From: Psychrosphaera sp. F3M07
GTDB lineage: Bacteria; Pseudomonadota; Gammaproteobacteria; Enterobacterales; Alteromonadaceae
DNA: 64,000 nucleotides
Assembly: GCF_018860345.1 (NCBI RefSeq)
Contig: NZ_JAHKPJ010000025.1
Location: 62,001-126,000 of the forward strand
Reading direction: 5' to 3'
The translations under genes and the position numbers were made by a program. Below are positions 38,411 through 48,538 of the stretch, piece after piece (position 1 is the first letter of the stretch; every line of letters starts with the position of its first letter). The notes below the pieces were generated by a model. It was not told where the DNA came from. It did not search any database and saw only the letters and a program-made list of their open reading frames with translations.

Positions 38411-38430
38411 AACTGTATAAACAAACAGTT
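38411..38430. promoter_or_regulatory. LexA-type palindrome inside the right 27-bp repeat
   Basis: AACTGTATAAACAAACAGTT has a perfect CTGT-N8-ACAG core and the same extended TTAACTGT/ACAGTTAA arms as the box at 30180. It lies between divergent genes: 134 bases before intA and 97 bases before the lipoprotein gene. A plausible sigma-70-like promoter for the lipoprotein (TTGGGC, then CATACT) starts just beside it. It may be an SOS operator, a recombination site, or both. Confidence 0.8.
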
Positions 38431-38527
38431 AATTGGGCAAGTTTTTTTATTTTACATACTGACTTAAACTGCGTATCTTAGCGCGCTCATTTATAACAAT
38501 TACATTAATTAAATTGGAAAATTCAAC

Positions 38528-40495
38528 ATGGAACGTAACTTTTTACTGCCTTTGCTTGCCTCATTATTTTTAACTGCTTGTATCGAAGTCAAAGATGACA
38601 GTGACGATAATACAACGATAGAACCAGCCATAACACCAACAGTAACCTTAACAGGGTCTATTATCGATTTATCAACTAACCAAGCTCCAGCAAGTGCGTT
38701 AGTGTCTTATAAAATAGGATCGCAATGGAGTGACTCTGTTGAAGCTAACAGTGGTGAATACTCTCTAGAAGGCTTAGCTGGCAACTCAGATATTACTATT
38801 TTAATAGAAAGTACATCTGACGAATTTATGCCTCGTACAATCAGTACAAGAACGTATTACACTGATGAGGGGATTAATTATCAGAATCTACAACCTATTA
38901 ACGTTAGCCCAGCCATAACCTACTCGTTTTCAGTTCTGGATGTTGAAACTAAAGCCGCAATCACTGATCTTGAATTTACAGCTCACTCAGTAAACAATAC
39001 TGCTTATTACTTTCAAGATGATTATGAATCGTCATATAACCAAACGACGAATACTTACTCTGTTACGATACCTGAATATTTTAGTACACCGATATTTCAT
39101 GCCGACTTAGATACAGATGGCGACGGTGGCTATAACTATCAACTTTATGATAATTATAATAACAGCCTAGATCGATTGACGATTTCAGAAGCAAATTTAA
39201 AAAATGCTGAAACGCTTTACCTTAAGAAGTATATACCTGCCGTTACTGTCGCTTTAGAACCTCAAGAATTAAAACTACGTATAACTGTACTTGATCAAAA
39301 CCTAAACCGAATTGAAGGCGCATCATTATCATTATTAGATAAACTAAATAATGTTAATGCTATTTATAATAATGAGTTAGGCCAATACACAATGGATGTG
39401 AACATTTTAAATAAATTACGTATAAACCTACCGTCTTTCGAATTCGACGATAAGTTATATATGAGTAATTTCGCAGAATTAACTCTTGATAGTGAAGATA
39501 CTTTAAAGGTCTATAACAGTAGTTCAGCTCATTATACTAATGACCGTGAATATAAAGTAGACATAAATGAAAGTGGTATTGATATTGTGATGTATACGCA
39601 AGAATTAAACCCTAATGCAGATACCAATTTATCTTTACTTGCTTACTCACAGCAAGTTGATCCAGATGATTATTCTTATAAGTTATTTTTCTCTGTTCCT
39701 ATTGAGTTAATCGACGGCGAAATTGAGATCTTACAGATTGATAAGTTAAATGTTGTTAAAGGGAATGACTCTGCTGATGATTTGACATTATCGGGTTCAA
39801 CTTTAATTGAAAAACAAGATAAAAAAATTGAAACTACCACTGAGCTTAGCTTAAACAATACAATGTTAACCATAAGACCAAAAGATCCTATTACGAGTAA
39901 AGAGCAATTTAGGCTTAACATTGGAGAAATCAAAGAAAAAGCGAGTGATATAAAGCTAAATATTAACCAAAGTTTAAACTTCTACAGTCAAGAAAAGTTT
40001 GCTGAAACCGATTTGTTTGATATCAACTCAATGGTATTAGATAACAATAATTACCGTGTAAATGATCAATATATAGTTACAAATAATACAGCAAATGTGA
40101 CAACCCCTGACTCTTATACTTCACAAAACACGTATTTGTATTTACCGAAAGAAGTGAATTTACTTAAAGAGTTTACAATGAAGAAAAGCATCATTATTAA
40201 GGATGGTGTACAAACTGCAACTAATCAGCTGTATACTTTAGTAAGAAATGGCTCATTACAACTTTCAAAAGTGAATACAATTTCATTAGCTCTAAATGAA
40301 AATATCATTGGTTATACTAACTCAATTAACTTTGGCACTACCTTAACTGATGGTGAATATTGGAGATATGGTTACATTGAATATAATATGAATGACAATA
40401 CAGATTCAGACGTTAATACTATTTCTTTTGAATATAGCTACGAAACATTAAAAGGTGAAATCCACACAGGGACGATTACACTTCCAGTAAAATAG
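38528..40495 (+). CDS. Large lipoprotein of unknown function
   Basis: A 655-residue exported lipoprotein: the signal MERNFLLPLLASLFLTAC ends in a lipobox with Cys18. The mature protein is acidic and beta-rich. Early segments look like carboxypeptidase-regulatory or Ig-like repeats (VTLTGSIIDLSTNQAPASALVSY; ITVLDQNLNRIEGASLSLLDK), implying an envelope-exposed surface protein. No enzyme motif is recognised. The gene begins just outside the right end of the SE-like element and ends in a good terminator. Whether it is core or a passenger is unclear. Confidence 0.75.
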   Translation: MERNFLLPLLASLFLTACIEVKDDSDDNTTIEPAITPTVTLTGSIIDLSTNQAPASALVSYKIGSQWSDSVEANSGEYSLEGLAGNSDITILIESTSDEFMPRTISTRTYYTDEGINYQNLQPINVSPAITYSFSVLDVETKAAITDLEFTAHSVNNTAYYFQDDYESSYNQTTNTYSVTIPEYFSTPIFHADLDTDGDGGYNYQLYDNYNNSLDRLTISEANLKNAETLYLKKYIPAVTVALEPQELKLRITVLDQNLNRIEGASLSLLDKLNNVNAIYNNELGQYTMDVNILNKLRINLPSFEFDDKLYMSNFAELTLDSEDTLKVYNSSSAHYTNDREYKVDINESGIDIVMYTQELNPNADTNLSLLAYSQQVDPDDYSYKLFFSVPIELIDGEIEILQIDKLNVVKGNDSADDLTLSGSTLIEKQDKKIETTTELSLNNTMLTIRPKDPITSKEQFRLNIGEIKEKASDIKLNINQSLNFYSQEKFAETDLFDINSMVLDNNNYRVNDQYIVTNNTANVTTPDSYTSQNTYLYLPKEVNLLKEFTMKKSIIIKDGVQTATNQLYTLVRNGSLQLSKVNTISLALNENIIGYTNSINFGTTLTDGEYWRYGYIEYNMNDNTDSDVNTISFEYSYETLKGEIHTGTITLPVK

Positions 40496-40514
40496 TGCTC
40501 AATTTATCTAATAT

Positions 40515-40545
40515 AAAAGGTCTTTAAATAAGACCTTTTTTTGTG
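40515..40545 (+). terminator. Intrinsic terminator after the lipoprotein gene
   Basis: AAAGGTCTT and AAGACCTTT form a nine-base stem with a short AT loop, followed by a T run (TTTTTTTGTG). It lies 20 bases beyond the lipoprotein stop codon. Confidence 0.88.
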
Positions 40546-40624
40546 CTTAAAATTCACACAGAATTTCCTCTATGATTTACAATAGGTTACACTGATATAT
40601 AGGCATATGTTTATTGGGGTAAAA

Positions 40625-41287
40625 ATGAAGTTGAAATTATTGCTGACACTTTTTTGGGCTTGTCATTCGTCAGTCGCGACAGAAAATAATTCAATAAACG
40701 TAATAGGTTATGCCCCTCATCCTGCAATTGAACAACATTACTTACAAATTGTAAAAGAATCCTATGCAAGATTAGGAATATACCCAGACTTTATCCCTGT
40801 TAGTGATAAACGTTCATTTAAAATGTTAAGCCAAAATCGGTTAGATGGACTGGTAGTCCGAACCGAAAACATACTGAATGAACAAGATAATTATATCAGC
40901 GTACCACCATCTTTGGGTATGGTCGAAGTTACGTTAATCTGCCAGCAATCAATCGCATGTAATAAAAAGTTGTTTGACGATCCTAACAAAATACTAGGTT
41001 TAGTGGCTCAAGAAGCTTATTACCAAGAACTACTTACAAATAAAGCCATCAACGTATATGAGATTGGTGATTACAAAAGAATGGAGCAAATGTTTGAGCA
41101 AAATAAATTAGACGCCATGATCATGGTTTTTGATCTAAACACTCAGAATATTACCTCTTTAGGGTTGAATACTTTTACCTTAGCAAAACGTAAAGGATTT
41201 CATATGATCCACAAACGTTTTCGCCATTTGATTCCTAACCTTACTCAATCTTTAAGTACGTCTTTAGCTGCACATAAATTCAATTAA
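40625..41287 (+). CDS. Periplasmic solute-binding-protein-like (SBP_bac_3 type)
   Basis: About 220 residues from ATG 40625 (GGGG seven bases before; the frame is open six codons further). A signal peptide (MKLKLLLTLFWACHSSVATE) is followed by NVIGYAPHPAIEQHYLQIVKESYARLGI, like the start of small extracellular amino-acid-binding proteins. No transporter subunits lie nearby, so a signalling or orphan role is possible, as is common in this order. It ends in a bidirectional terminator shared with the amidohydrolase gene. Confidence 0.75.
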   Translation: MKLKLLLTLFWACHSSVATENNSINVIGYAPHPAIEQHYLQIVKESYARLGIYPDFIPVSDKRSFKMLSQNRLDGLVVRTENILNEQDNYISVPPSLGMVEVTLICQQSIACNKKLFDDPNKILGLVAQEAYYQELLTNKAINVYEIGDYKRMEQMFEQNKLDAMIMVFDLNTQNITSLGLNTFTLAKRKGFHMIHKRFRHLIPNLTQSLSTSLAAHKFN

Positions 41288-41308
41288 CTCTAAAACTGTT
41301 TATAAAAT

Positions 41309-41336
41309 AAAGGACGTGTTAACGTCCTTTTGTTTC
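41309..41336. terminator. Bidirectional intrinsic terminator
   Basis: AAAGGACGT and ACGTCCTTT surround a short centre (GTTA), giving a nearly perfect palindrome, with T-rich sequence on the plus side and A-rich sequence preceding it. It lies between convergent genes ending at 41287 and 41349. Confidence 0.85.
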
Positions 41337-41348
41337 AATCCGCCAATT

Positions 41349-43043
41349 TTAGTGTTGCTTTTTACCCGCTACCCAAGTCTCAACAACTTTAGTTTTCCAG
41401 ATATCTTGAACATCTATGTTAAAGATATCTTGGTCTATTAAAATGAAGTCCGCCCATTTCCCTTGCTCTAACCCGCCTAGTATTTTATCTTGATGGCCAC
41501 CATAAGCGGCATCTAAAGTAAAGGCTTTAAAGGCTTGCTCTATGGTCAAAGACTCTTCTTTTATCCAACCGCTTTCAGGTTGGTTATCGCGGCCTTGCCT
41601 TGTTACTGCAGCATGTAAACCAAAAAATGGATTGGCTAATTCAACAGGAAAGTCAGAGCCTGCGATAACTTTACTGCCTTGTTTTAAGAAAGTCTGCCAT
41701 GCATAAGCCCCTTTTAGCCTTTCTTTGCCGATTCTATCTTGTGCCATGTTTTTATCTGATGTGGCATGTGTCGGTTGCATCGATGGCAATACATTCAGAG
41801 TTTTGAACCTTGGAATATCGTCTAAGTTAATTACCTGAGCATGTTCAATTCGATTACGCAGTGTTTGAGCTTTTGGTCGGCTGTTAAAGGCAAATTCAAA
41901 TTCATCTAATGCAATTCTGTTTGCTCTATCACCAATAGCATGAATGTTAATTTGGAAATCATAATCAAAAATGGTTTTAAATAATGTTCTTAAACGTTCG
42001 GGTTTTGTCAGTAATAAACCCATATTTTTAGGATCATCATGATAAGGCGATAACATCGCCGCGCCTCTACTACCTAGTGCGCCGTCACCATATATTTTGA
42101 CACTACGGATGGAAAGCATGTCATTAACATCATTTATGTAACCATGTTTTAACATATCGACTAACTTAGGATCTGTCGCTGCCAACATGCCGTATACACG
42201 GACTTTAAAGTTATCGGCTTTGACTTGGTCCTGTAAAAAATGATAGCTGTCGTGGTCAATTCCAGCGTCATGTACGCTGGTTATACCTAATGATAATAGG
42301 TGTTGATTCACTTTATTAAACGCGGCAAGTCGCTCATCATCAGTTTGTTTTGGTACTTTCTCCCATACTAAATTTTCTGCGTTGTCGATCAAGATGCCCG
42401 TTGGTTCACCCGTACTATCTTTTACTATCTCACCACCATCTGGCGATATAGTATTTCGGGTAATACCAGCCAACGCCATTGCTTTAGAGTTTAACCAGAC
42501 GGCATGTCCATCAACTCGACTTAATACCACAGGTCTATCTACTACGTACTCGTCTAAGTCTTTCGCAGTAGGGAATTTTTTACTTGGCCAAAGAACTTGA
42601 TTCCAACCTCGGCCTTTAATCCAATTTAATTCTGGGTTTTGTTTTGCGTATTGGGCTACTTTAAAAGCGGTTTTCTGTTTTGATGGTATATCTCTAACGT
42701 CCACCTGCAATAAATTAAATCCTAAACCTAAAAAGTGACCATGACCGTCTACTAAGCCTGGCAACATGGTTTTCCCTTGACCGTCAATTACTTGTGCGTC
42801 GGGGTAAGATTTTAGTAAATTGGCACCTGTCGCAACGACTTTTCCATTCTCAAAAACAATTGATGAAAATTCGATTAACTCACCACTGTTTAAATAAGTG
42901 TAACCTTTCACATTGTTGATAACGGTACTTTGCTTCATCGACGTTGAATCTGGCGACGGTGTTTGACAGAAAACATTAATTGAAATAATGCTTAACGCTA
43001 TTAAGAAGGGCTTAACAAGCGTTTTAACGGTAAATAGCTTCAT
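41349..43043 (-). CDS. Exported amidohydrolase, YtcJ-like
   Basis: A 564-residue metal-dependent hydrolase of the amidohydrolase_3 family. A signal peptide of about 26 residues is followed by the metal-binding DGHGHFLGLG and later HAIGD and AGSDFPVE segments typical for the family. Such exported enzymes hydrolyse amides or cyclic amides of unknown natural substrates. It is monocistronic, convergent with the binding-protein gene. The start at ATG 43043 follows a weak ribosome site (GAGTACGCTC). Confidence 0.88.
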   Translation of the reverse strand: MKLFTVKTLVKPFLIALSIISINVFCQTPSPDSTSMKQSTVINNVKGYTYLNSGELIEFSSIVFENGKVVATGANLLKSYPDAQVIDGQGKTMLPGLVDGHGHFLGLGFNLLQVDVRDIPSKQKTAFKVAQYAKQNPELNWIKGRGWNQVLWPSKKFPTAKDLDEYVVDRPVVLSRVDGHAVWLNSKAMALAGITRNTISPDGGEIVKDSTGEPTGILIDNAENLVWEKVPKQTDDERLAAFNKVNQHLLSLGITSVHDAGIDHDSYHFLQDQVKADNFKVRVYGMLAATDPKLVDMLKHGYINDVNDMLSIRSVKIYGDGALGSRGAAMLSPYHDDPKNMGLLLTKPERLRTLFKTIFDYDFQINIHAIGDRANRIALDEFEFAFNSRPKAQTLRNRIEHAQVINLDDIPRFKTLNVLPSMQPTHATSDKNMAQDRIGKERLKGAYAWQTFLKQGSKVIAGSDFPVELANPFFGLHAAVTRQGRDNQPESGWIKEESLTIEQAFKAFTLDAAYGGHQDKILGGLEQGKWADFILIDQDIFNIDVQDIWKTKVVETWVAGKKQH

Positions 43044-43246
43044 GAGCGTACTCTATGTTTGTTGTTTTAATACCATCTTACGTTAAACAAATGGCATTAA
43101 TAAAACAAACATTAACTATTGCGGTGATCAGAATGAATTAGCGGTTAAATGTAAACAAAAAATCACATTTAACGTTTAGAAAGAAGATTGGTAATGAGTG
43201 ATGCACTAAATTTTATTTTTTACTTATTAAAAAACAAATACTAAGT

Positions 43247-43274
43247 GAAAGAGTCTAGTTAATAAGACTCTTTC
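43247..43274 (-). terminator. Hairpin after the NhaD-type antiporter gene
   Basis: GAAAGAGTC and GACTCTTTC form a nine-base stem around a ten-base loop, 17 bases beyond the antiporter stop codon. Only a weak T-rich stretch follows on the minus strand, so efficiency is uncertain. Confidence 0.6.
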
Positions 43275-43290
43275 GTTTACATAGCGGTTA

Positions 43291-44535
43291 CTAATGGTAG
43301 AAATAATTAGATAACAATATAGTTAGACCATAACCTATCGTATAAGCAACTAATAAAGCTGGAATATAACGACAATAGGACATGAAGGTCATTTCTTTAA
43401 TTTTGCTCATTGCAATAATCCCTGCCGCCGAGCCTATCACTAACAAAGAACCACCTACACCTACCGCATAAGTTAACCCTAACCATTGGGCTGAGCTCAG
43501 CACAGGCTCAGCTTTCAGTAAGGCCGCGGTAAGTGGAACATTGTCTAATAATGCAGAACCAATCCCCGCTACATAATTCGAATACATAGGATCAAACTGA
43601 CTGTAGATTTGGGTCACGACTTGTAGGATGCCAACTTCTTTTAACATCCCAACTAACAATAAAATACCTAAGAAAAATAATAATGTATCAAACTCTATTT
43701 GACGAATATATTCTAACATTTGGCTTTCTTGTTTATCGCTGCGGTACATTTGCCCTACCAAGAACATAATGGACAAGCCAGTTAAGAAAGTTAGTACAGG
43801 CGGTATGGCAAAAATAACATTAAATAACATGGTACATAAAATGGTGCTGAAGAAAATAACCGCTATCATCACATCAACCGATTCGTAGTCTCTGTTCGCT
43901 GGAGTCGTTGTTACTTCACCTTTAAGGCCAATTGAAAATATAGCGGCTAAGAAAAGAACACTTATTAGTGCAGGTAATAGTAATAAAAATAGTTGGGAAA
44001 TTTGTAAATGCCCATCTAGATAAATCATTAGTGTGGTTACATCACCCGTAATCAGCGCCACGCCGCCTGAGTTCACTGAGAAAACCACCAAAATTGCCAT
44101 TCTTAGTTTGGTTTTAATATCGATATTAAACGATTGTAATAACGTTAAAGAGACTAAGGTTGCGGTAATATTGTCACAGATTGCAGAAAGTAATAATGAG
44201 AATAGAGCCACTAAAAACATAATAATGGTAACAGAAGATTTAGCAGGGAAGAGCCTTTGTACAGCCATCTGGATTATGCCTTTACTATTTAAGTAGGCAA
44301 CAAACGTCATGGTCGACATTAAAAACAACCACAAAACCGCAATTTCTAATAAATTTTCTTCAAGGCTGTGGTTTATAAGTTCATGTTGGCTAGGCTCGGC
44401 TGCAATAAATAATAATATCCAAGATATACAACCAAAAAACAAAGTGGTTTTTGCTTTGTTTACATGAGTTATCTCTTCAAATACGATTGATAATAATGCC
44501 AATAACGCGATAAATATAAGGGAATATTCCAACAT
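43291..44535 (-). CDS. nhaD: NhaD-family sodium:proton antiporter
   Basis: A 414-residue integral membrane protein of about 11-12 helices in the ion-transporter superfamily. The conserved CDNITATLVSLTLL and SNYVAGIGSALLDNVPLTAALL segments match NhaD of Vibrio and relatives. NhaD expels sodium in exchange for protons at alkaline pH in salt-requiring marine bacteria. It lies next to the nqr operon, which also exports sodium; a terminator separates the two. ATG 44535 is preceded by a weak leader. Family membership is clear. Confidence 0.88.
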   Translation of the reverse strand: MLEYSLIFIALLALLSIVFEEITHVNKAKTTLFFGCISWILLFIAAEPSQHELINHSLEENLLEIAVLWLFLMSTMTFVAYLNSKGIIQMAVQRLFPAKSSVTIIMFLVALFSLLLSAICDNITATLVSLTLLQSFNIDIKTKLRMAILVVFSVNSGGVALITGDVTTLMIYLDGHLQISQLFLLLLPALISVLFLAAIFSIGLKGEVTTTPANRDYESVDVMIAVIFFSTILCTMLFNVIFAIPPVLTFLTGLSIMFLVGQMYRSDKQESQMLEYIRQIEFDTLLFFLGILLLVGMLKEVGILQVVTQIYSQFDPMYSNYVAGIGSALLDNVPLTAALLKAEPVLSSAQWLGLTYAVGVGGSLLVIGSAAGIIAMSKIKEMTFMSYCRYIPALLVAYTIGYGLTILLSNYFYH

Positions 44536-44631
44536 AAACTATCTCAAATTCTAATAATAGAGTAATTGCACCAAAAAGGTGGAGCGAACTATATATGAAT
44601 TCGAGTTGTATGAAAAGTAACAAGTTGGTAA

Positions 44632-44666
44632 TAAAAAAGCACCAGACTTAGTAGTACAGGTGCTTT
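44632..44666 (-). terminator. Intrinsic terminator of the nqr operon
   Basis: AAAGCACC and GGTGCTTT pair with a 15-base loop. On the minus strand they are followed by TTTTTATTACC. It lies 42 bases beyond the nqrM stop codon. Confidence 0.8.
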
Positions 44667-44707
44667 GATTGATTTGATAAATCGATTACGCAGAGTTTAT
44701 TGGCGTA

Positions 44708-44935
44708 TCAAATAATTTGATTTTGCTTCCAAGCTTGCTCTTTAGCCACACGAGCTTGTCTTTCTCTTTCTAATCGTTTGTCACATGGAGAGTCGCAATT
44801 ACACGCTTTGTCTATCCCTAACGCACCTAATCCACCACAACTACCAGCAATTGATTTTTTCTTTACTAAGTAACCAATCGACATTGCAGCAAAAACCACT
44901 AACAACATGACTAAGGTTAATAAAAATACTTGCAT
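44708..44935 (-). CDS. nqrM: Na+-NQR maturation protein NqrM
   Basis: A 75-residue protein with one membrane helix and the cysteine-rich stretch SCGGLGALGIDKACNCDSPCDKR, the DUF539/NqrM signature. In Vibrio it is required to insert the NqrD/NqrE Fe centre. The start is ATG 44935, with GAGG six bases upstream; a TTG two codons earlier is less likely. It is the last gene of the nqr operon, 23 bases after apbE. Confidence 0.93.
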   Translation of the reverse strand: MQVFLLTLVMLLVVFAAMSIGYLVKKKSIAGSCGGLGALGIDKACNCDSPCDKRLERERQARVAKEQAWKQNQII

Positions 44936-44958
44936 TAACAACCTCTACTTTTGGTCTA

Positions 44959-45984
44959 CTATTTTTTCTCTAAAAACAGTTTGAATTGTACCGTTGCTTG
45001 CTCTTTAAAGCCATCATCCGTTTTTGAAATTAAATAAACAGCTAAATTATGTTGCTGAGCAAACTCATAAGCTTTCTCTGTTCCCATCACCATCATCGCA
45101 GTTGATAATCCGTCTGCGGTCATAGATGAAGGATGAATAACGGTAACTGACACTAATTTATGATCAATCGGCTTACCTGTGTGCGGATCAATAATATGAG
45201 AATAGCGTACACCATTATCTTCAAAATAAATCCGATAATCACCAGAGGTTGCCACTGCATTATCTTGAGGCGCGATTATCTGTTGTATGACTCGCTCATT
45301 TGATACTGGCTTTTCAATGGCGACATGCCAAGGTTGACCTGAGTGCTTAGTTCCTTTTAGCCTCATCTCGCCGCCAATCTCAACTAAGTAATTAACAAAG
45401 CCTTGGCTTTCAATAAAGTCAGCAACTACATCAACACCGTATCCCTTTGCTATAGTGGATAAATCAACATACAGATCAGGGATTGATTTAGATAACAGGT
45501 TCCCGTTAAGAGACAGTTTGTCTAAGCCAATACGCTGTTTTGTCGCATTTAGGATACCATCCGTCGGGATTACATCTGGACGATGTTCTGGTCCAAAACC
45601 CCATAGGTTCACTAAAGGTCCAACAGTGACATCTAGTTTGCCATTACTGAGTTGCCCCAATCGAATAGCTTCTTCAACTACACGTTTAAGCCCATCAGAT
45701 ATTTCAATGCCATCCAGTGACTTGGATGAATTAAAAAGAGAAAGTTCAGAATCAGGTATATAAGTCGACATCTGTTGGTTAACTTGGACTAACAACTTAT
45801 CAATTTTTTCTTGTAACTTAACTTCATCAAAAGACTCAGTTGTTACAATTTTTATATTGTAAGTCGTGCCCATAGTTCGCCCTTGCAGATGAACAGGTTC
45901 GGCATTGTTTTGTTGGGTGCAAGAAACCAAAAAGGCTAGCCCCACAAGGGCTAGCCAGATTTGTCCTAATATCTTCTTAGGCAT
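44959..45984 (-). CDS. apbE: FAD:protein FMN transferase (ApbE)
   Basis: A 341-residue lipoprotein: signal MPKKILGQIWLALVGLAFLVSC with lipobox Cys22. The ApbE signature GRTMGTTYNIKI follows the anchor, and SSMTADGLSTAMMVMG near the C-terminus holds the Mg/FAD-binding residues. ApbE links FMN covalently to threonines of NqrB and NqrC, which fits its place eight bases after nqrF in the same operon. It acts on the outer face of the inner membrane. Confidence 0.95.
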   Translation of the reverse strand: MPKKILGQIWLALVGLAFLVSCTQQNNAEPVHLQGRTMGTTYNIKIVTTESFDEVKLQEKIDKLLVQVNQQMSTYIPDSELSLFNSSKSLDGIEISDGLKRVVEEAIRLGQLSNGKLDVTVGPLVNLWGFGPEHRPDVIPTDGILNATKQRIGLDKLSLNGNLLSKSIPDLYVDLSTIAKGYGVDVVADFIESQGFVNYLVEIGGEMRLKGTKHSGQPWHVAIEKPVSNERVIQQIIAPQDNAVATSGDYRIYFEDNGVRYSHIIDPHTGKPIDHKLVSVTVIHPSSMTADGLSTAMMVMGTEKAYEFAQQHNLAVYLISKTDDGFKEQATVQFKLFLEKK

Positions 45985-45992
45985 AACTTTGA

Positions 45993-47216
45993 TTAACCGC
46001 CAAAGTCATCTAACAAGATATTTTCGTCTTCAACACCTAAATCTTTTAGCATGTTTACAACGGCAGCATTCATCATTGGAGGACCACACATGTAGAACTC
46101 ACAATCTTCTGGTGCTTCATGATCTCGTAAGTAATTCTCGTACAATACGTTATGAATAAAGCCAGTATAACCTTCCCAATTATCCTCAGGTTGAGGGTCA
46201 GAAAGAGCTACATGCCATTCAAAATTGTCATTTTCAGCTGCCAACATGTTGTAATCATCTTCATAGAACATTTCACGTAATGAACGAGCGCCGTACCAGA
46301 AGCTCATTTTACGATTTGTTTTCAAACGTTTTAATTGATCAAAGATGTGTGAACGCATTGGCGCCATACCAGCACCACCACCGATAAATACCATTTCAGC
46401 ATCAGTGTCTTTAGCAAAGAACTCACCAAATGGACCAGAAATCGTCACCTTGTCACCTTTTTTAAGGTTAAAGATATACGAAGACATTTTACCAGCTGGT
46501 AAATGTAGTTTTCCAGGAGGCGGCGTAGCGATACGCACGTTCAGCATGATTATGCCTTCTTCTTCTGGATAGTTAGCCATTGAGTATGCACGAATAGTTG
46601 GTTCATCAACTTTAGCTTCAACATCAAAGAAACCAAAGTGATTCCAGTCGCCACGGTATTGCTCATCAATATCAAAATCAGAATACTTAAGTTCATAAGC
46701 AGGCGCTTCAATTTGAATATAACCACCGGCACGGAACGGTACAGATTCACCATTTGGTATTTTAAGTTTAAGCTCTTTGATGAAGGTTGCTTTGTTATCG
46801 TTAGAGATAACTTCACATTCCCATTGTTTAACACCAAAGATTTCAGGCTCTAATTCGATATCCATGTCTTGCTTAACAGCAACCTGACAAGATAAACGAC
46901 AACCTTCTTTCGCTTCCCTTTTCGTGATGTGGCCTTCTTCAGTTGGTAAAATATCACCACCACCTGAATGAACATGTACACGACATTGGCCACAAGTGCC
47001 ACCGCCGCCACAAGCTGAAGGAATGAAGATACCTTTATCAGCCAACACGTTTAATAATTTACCACCGGCTGAAGCAACAACAGACTTGTCATCTTCACCG
47101 TTGATTGAAATTGTGACATCACCTGAAGATACTAACTTAGATTTAGCGAATAAAATCACCATAACCAAAGCAAGTACTATAGCGGTAAACATCGATACGC
47201 CGAGAACGATTTCCAT
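45993..47216 (-). CDS. nqrF: Na+-translocating NADH:quinone reductase subunit F
   Basis: A 407-residue entry subunit that takes electrons from NADH. One N-terminal membrane helix is followed by a [2Fe-2S] domain with C69, C75, C78 and C110, then an FAD domain (RAYSMANYP) and an NADH domain ending [11 protein letters not shown]...DDFGG. All are in the usual order and length. It is in operon with nqrE (69 bases upstream) and apbE. Confidence 0.97.
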   Translation of the reverse strand: MEIVLGVSMFTAIVLALVMVILFAKSKLVSSGDVTISINGEDDKSVVASAGGKLLNVLADKGIFIPSACGGGGTCGQCRVHVHSGGGDILPTEEGHITKREAKEGCRLSCQVAVKQDMDIELEPEIFGVKQWECEVISNDNKATFIKELKLKIPNGESVPFRAGGYIQIEAPAYELKYSDFDIDEQYRGDWNHFGFFDVEAKVDEPTIRAYSMANYPEEEGIIMLNVRIATPPPGKLHLPAGKMSSYIFNLKKGDKVTISGPFGEFFAKDTDAEMVFIGGGAGMAPMRSHIFDQLKRLKTNRKMSFWYGARSLREMFYEDDYNMLAAENDNFEWHVALSDPQPEDNWEGYTGFIHNVLYENYLRDHEAPEDCEFYMCGPPMMNAAVVNMLKDLGVEDENILLDDFGG

Positions 47217-47285
47217 CGACTTTTCCTTTAATTCTATCTAAGGGTTTTGAGTACCAATATCCGGTGCTCAAAACCGACATTAACC

Positions 47286-47909
47286 TTACAGAGAGATACC
47301 ACCGAAAGAAAGAAAGCCAAATGCCATCAATCCTGCAGTAATAAACGTAATACCCAAACCTTTTAAGCCATCAGGCACGTCCGAATATTTCATCTTCTCA
47401 CGAATACCTGCTAATAAAACAATAGCAAGCGCCCAGCCGATACCAGAACCGATACCGTAAACCACACTTTCACCAAGTGTTAAGTTTTTCGCAACCATAA
47501 AAGAAACCGCACCAAATATTGCACAGTTAACTGTTATTAATGGTAGGAAAATCCCTAACGCATTGTATAAAGGTGGAAAGTACTTATCTAAAATCATTTC
47601 AAGAATTTGAACCAATGCCGCAATAACACCGATAAATGTAATGAATGATAAGAAACTTAAGTCAATTGACTTTGCTGGATCTGTAATTCCCATTACGCTA
47701 TCTAACGCACCAGGCGCTAGAATGCTTTGGTAGATGATTTGGTTAGCAGGGACTGCTAAACCAAGTACCGCAATAACGGCAACACCAAGACCAATAGCGG
47801 TACTTACTTTCTTAGACACAGCTAAGAAAGTACACATACCTAGGAAAAACGATAAGGCGATATTCTCAATGAAAATCGTTTTAATTAATAAATTTAAATA
47901 ATGTTCCAT
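47286..47909 (-). CDS. nqrE: Na+-NQR subunit E
   Basis: A 207-residue inner-membrane subunit of about six helices. Conserved [15 protein letters not shown] near residue 21 and [12 protein letters not shown] near 130 carry the cysteines that with NqrD bind an Fe or [2Fe-2S] centre within the membrane. Its length is slightly above the typical 198-202. It is five bases after nqrD and belongs to the sodium channel part of the complex. Confidence 0.96.
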   Translation of the reverse strand: MEHYLNLLIKTIFIENIALSFFLGMCTFLAVSKKVSTAIGLGVAVIAVLGLAVPANQIIYQSILAPGALDSVMGITDPAKSIDLSFLSFITFIGVIAALVQILEMILDKYFPPLYNALGIFLPLITVNCAIFGAVSFMVAKNLTLGESVVYGIGSGIGWALAIVLLAGIREKMKYSDVPDGLKGLGITFITAGLMAFGFLSFGGISL

Positions 47910-47914
47910 CTAAT

Positions 47915-48538
47915 TTAGTCCTTCTCTACTTGCTCTGGTTTCCACTGACGGATAGCCCAGATGATCAAACCAATGATGAAGAAAGAGCTAAATGGCAATA
48001 CCAATAAACCGTTTGCTTGATACCAACCGTCGTTTTGAATCAACGGTAAAATTTCAACACCAAACAAGCTACCAAAACCAAATAGTTCACGGAAAAATGC
48101 AACCGTTACCAAGATAGCGCCGTAACCCAAACCGTTACCAATACCGTCTAGGAAACTTACAACTGGCTTTTCTTTCATAGCAAAAGCTTCGGCACGTCCC
48201 ATTACGATACAGTTAGTGATAATCAAACCAACAAATACCGATAGTTCTTTAGATAACTGATAAGAGAAAGCTTTTAACACTTGGTCAACAACAATAACCA
48301 ATGACGCGATAATCGCCATTTGTACGATGATACGTACACTTGAAGGTATAAAGTTGCGGATCATAGAGATGAACAAGTTTGAGAAAGCCGTTACTAAAAT
48401 AACAGCCAGACTCATAACAATAGCGTTAGCCATTGAACTTGTAACCGCAAGAGCAGAACAAATACCTAATACTTGTAATGCAATTGGGTTATTGTCAACG
48501 ATAGGACTCGTTAATACTTTTTTAGCTTCTGAAGACAT
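47915..48538 (-). CDS. nqrD: Na+-NQR subunit D
   Basis: A 207-residue membrane subunit, homologous to NqrE and to RnfA/Rnf[17 protein letters not shown] near residue 25 and [16 protein letters not shown] near 110 hold the two cysteines for the shared iron centre. The start overlaps the nqrC stop by one base, a classical ATGA-like coupling. No anomalies are seen. Confidence 0.96.
   Translation of the reverse strand: MSSEAKKVLTSPIVDNNPIALQVLGICSALAVTSSMANAIVMSLAVILVTAFSNLFISMIRNFIPSSVRIIVQMAIIASLVIVVDQVLKAFSYQLSKELSVFVGLIITNCIVMGRAEAFAMKEKPVVSFLDGIGNGLGYGAILVTVAFFRELFGFGSLFGVEILPLIQNDGWYQANGLLVLPFSSFFIIGLIIWAIRQWKPEQVEKD

Larger units (their letters stand above)
30175..38432. mobile_element. 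SE-like integrative element (intA-tfp-intB-srap) carrying dinB
   Basis: An 8.3-kb unit bounded by 27-base direct repeats (30175-30201 and 38406-38432; 24 of 27 identical, differing only in three central bases). It contains a four-gene recombinase operon in the order and approximate sizes of the strand-biased circularizing integrative elements (SEs) described in Vibrio: intA, tfp, intB, srap. The only cargo is dinB, on the opposite strand. intA is at the end next to the right repeat and transcribed inward. The family call rests on gene order and recombinase motifs; the boundaries are inferred from the repeats. Confidence 0.7.
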
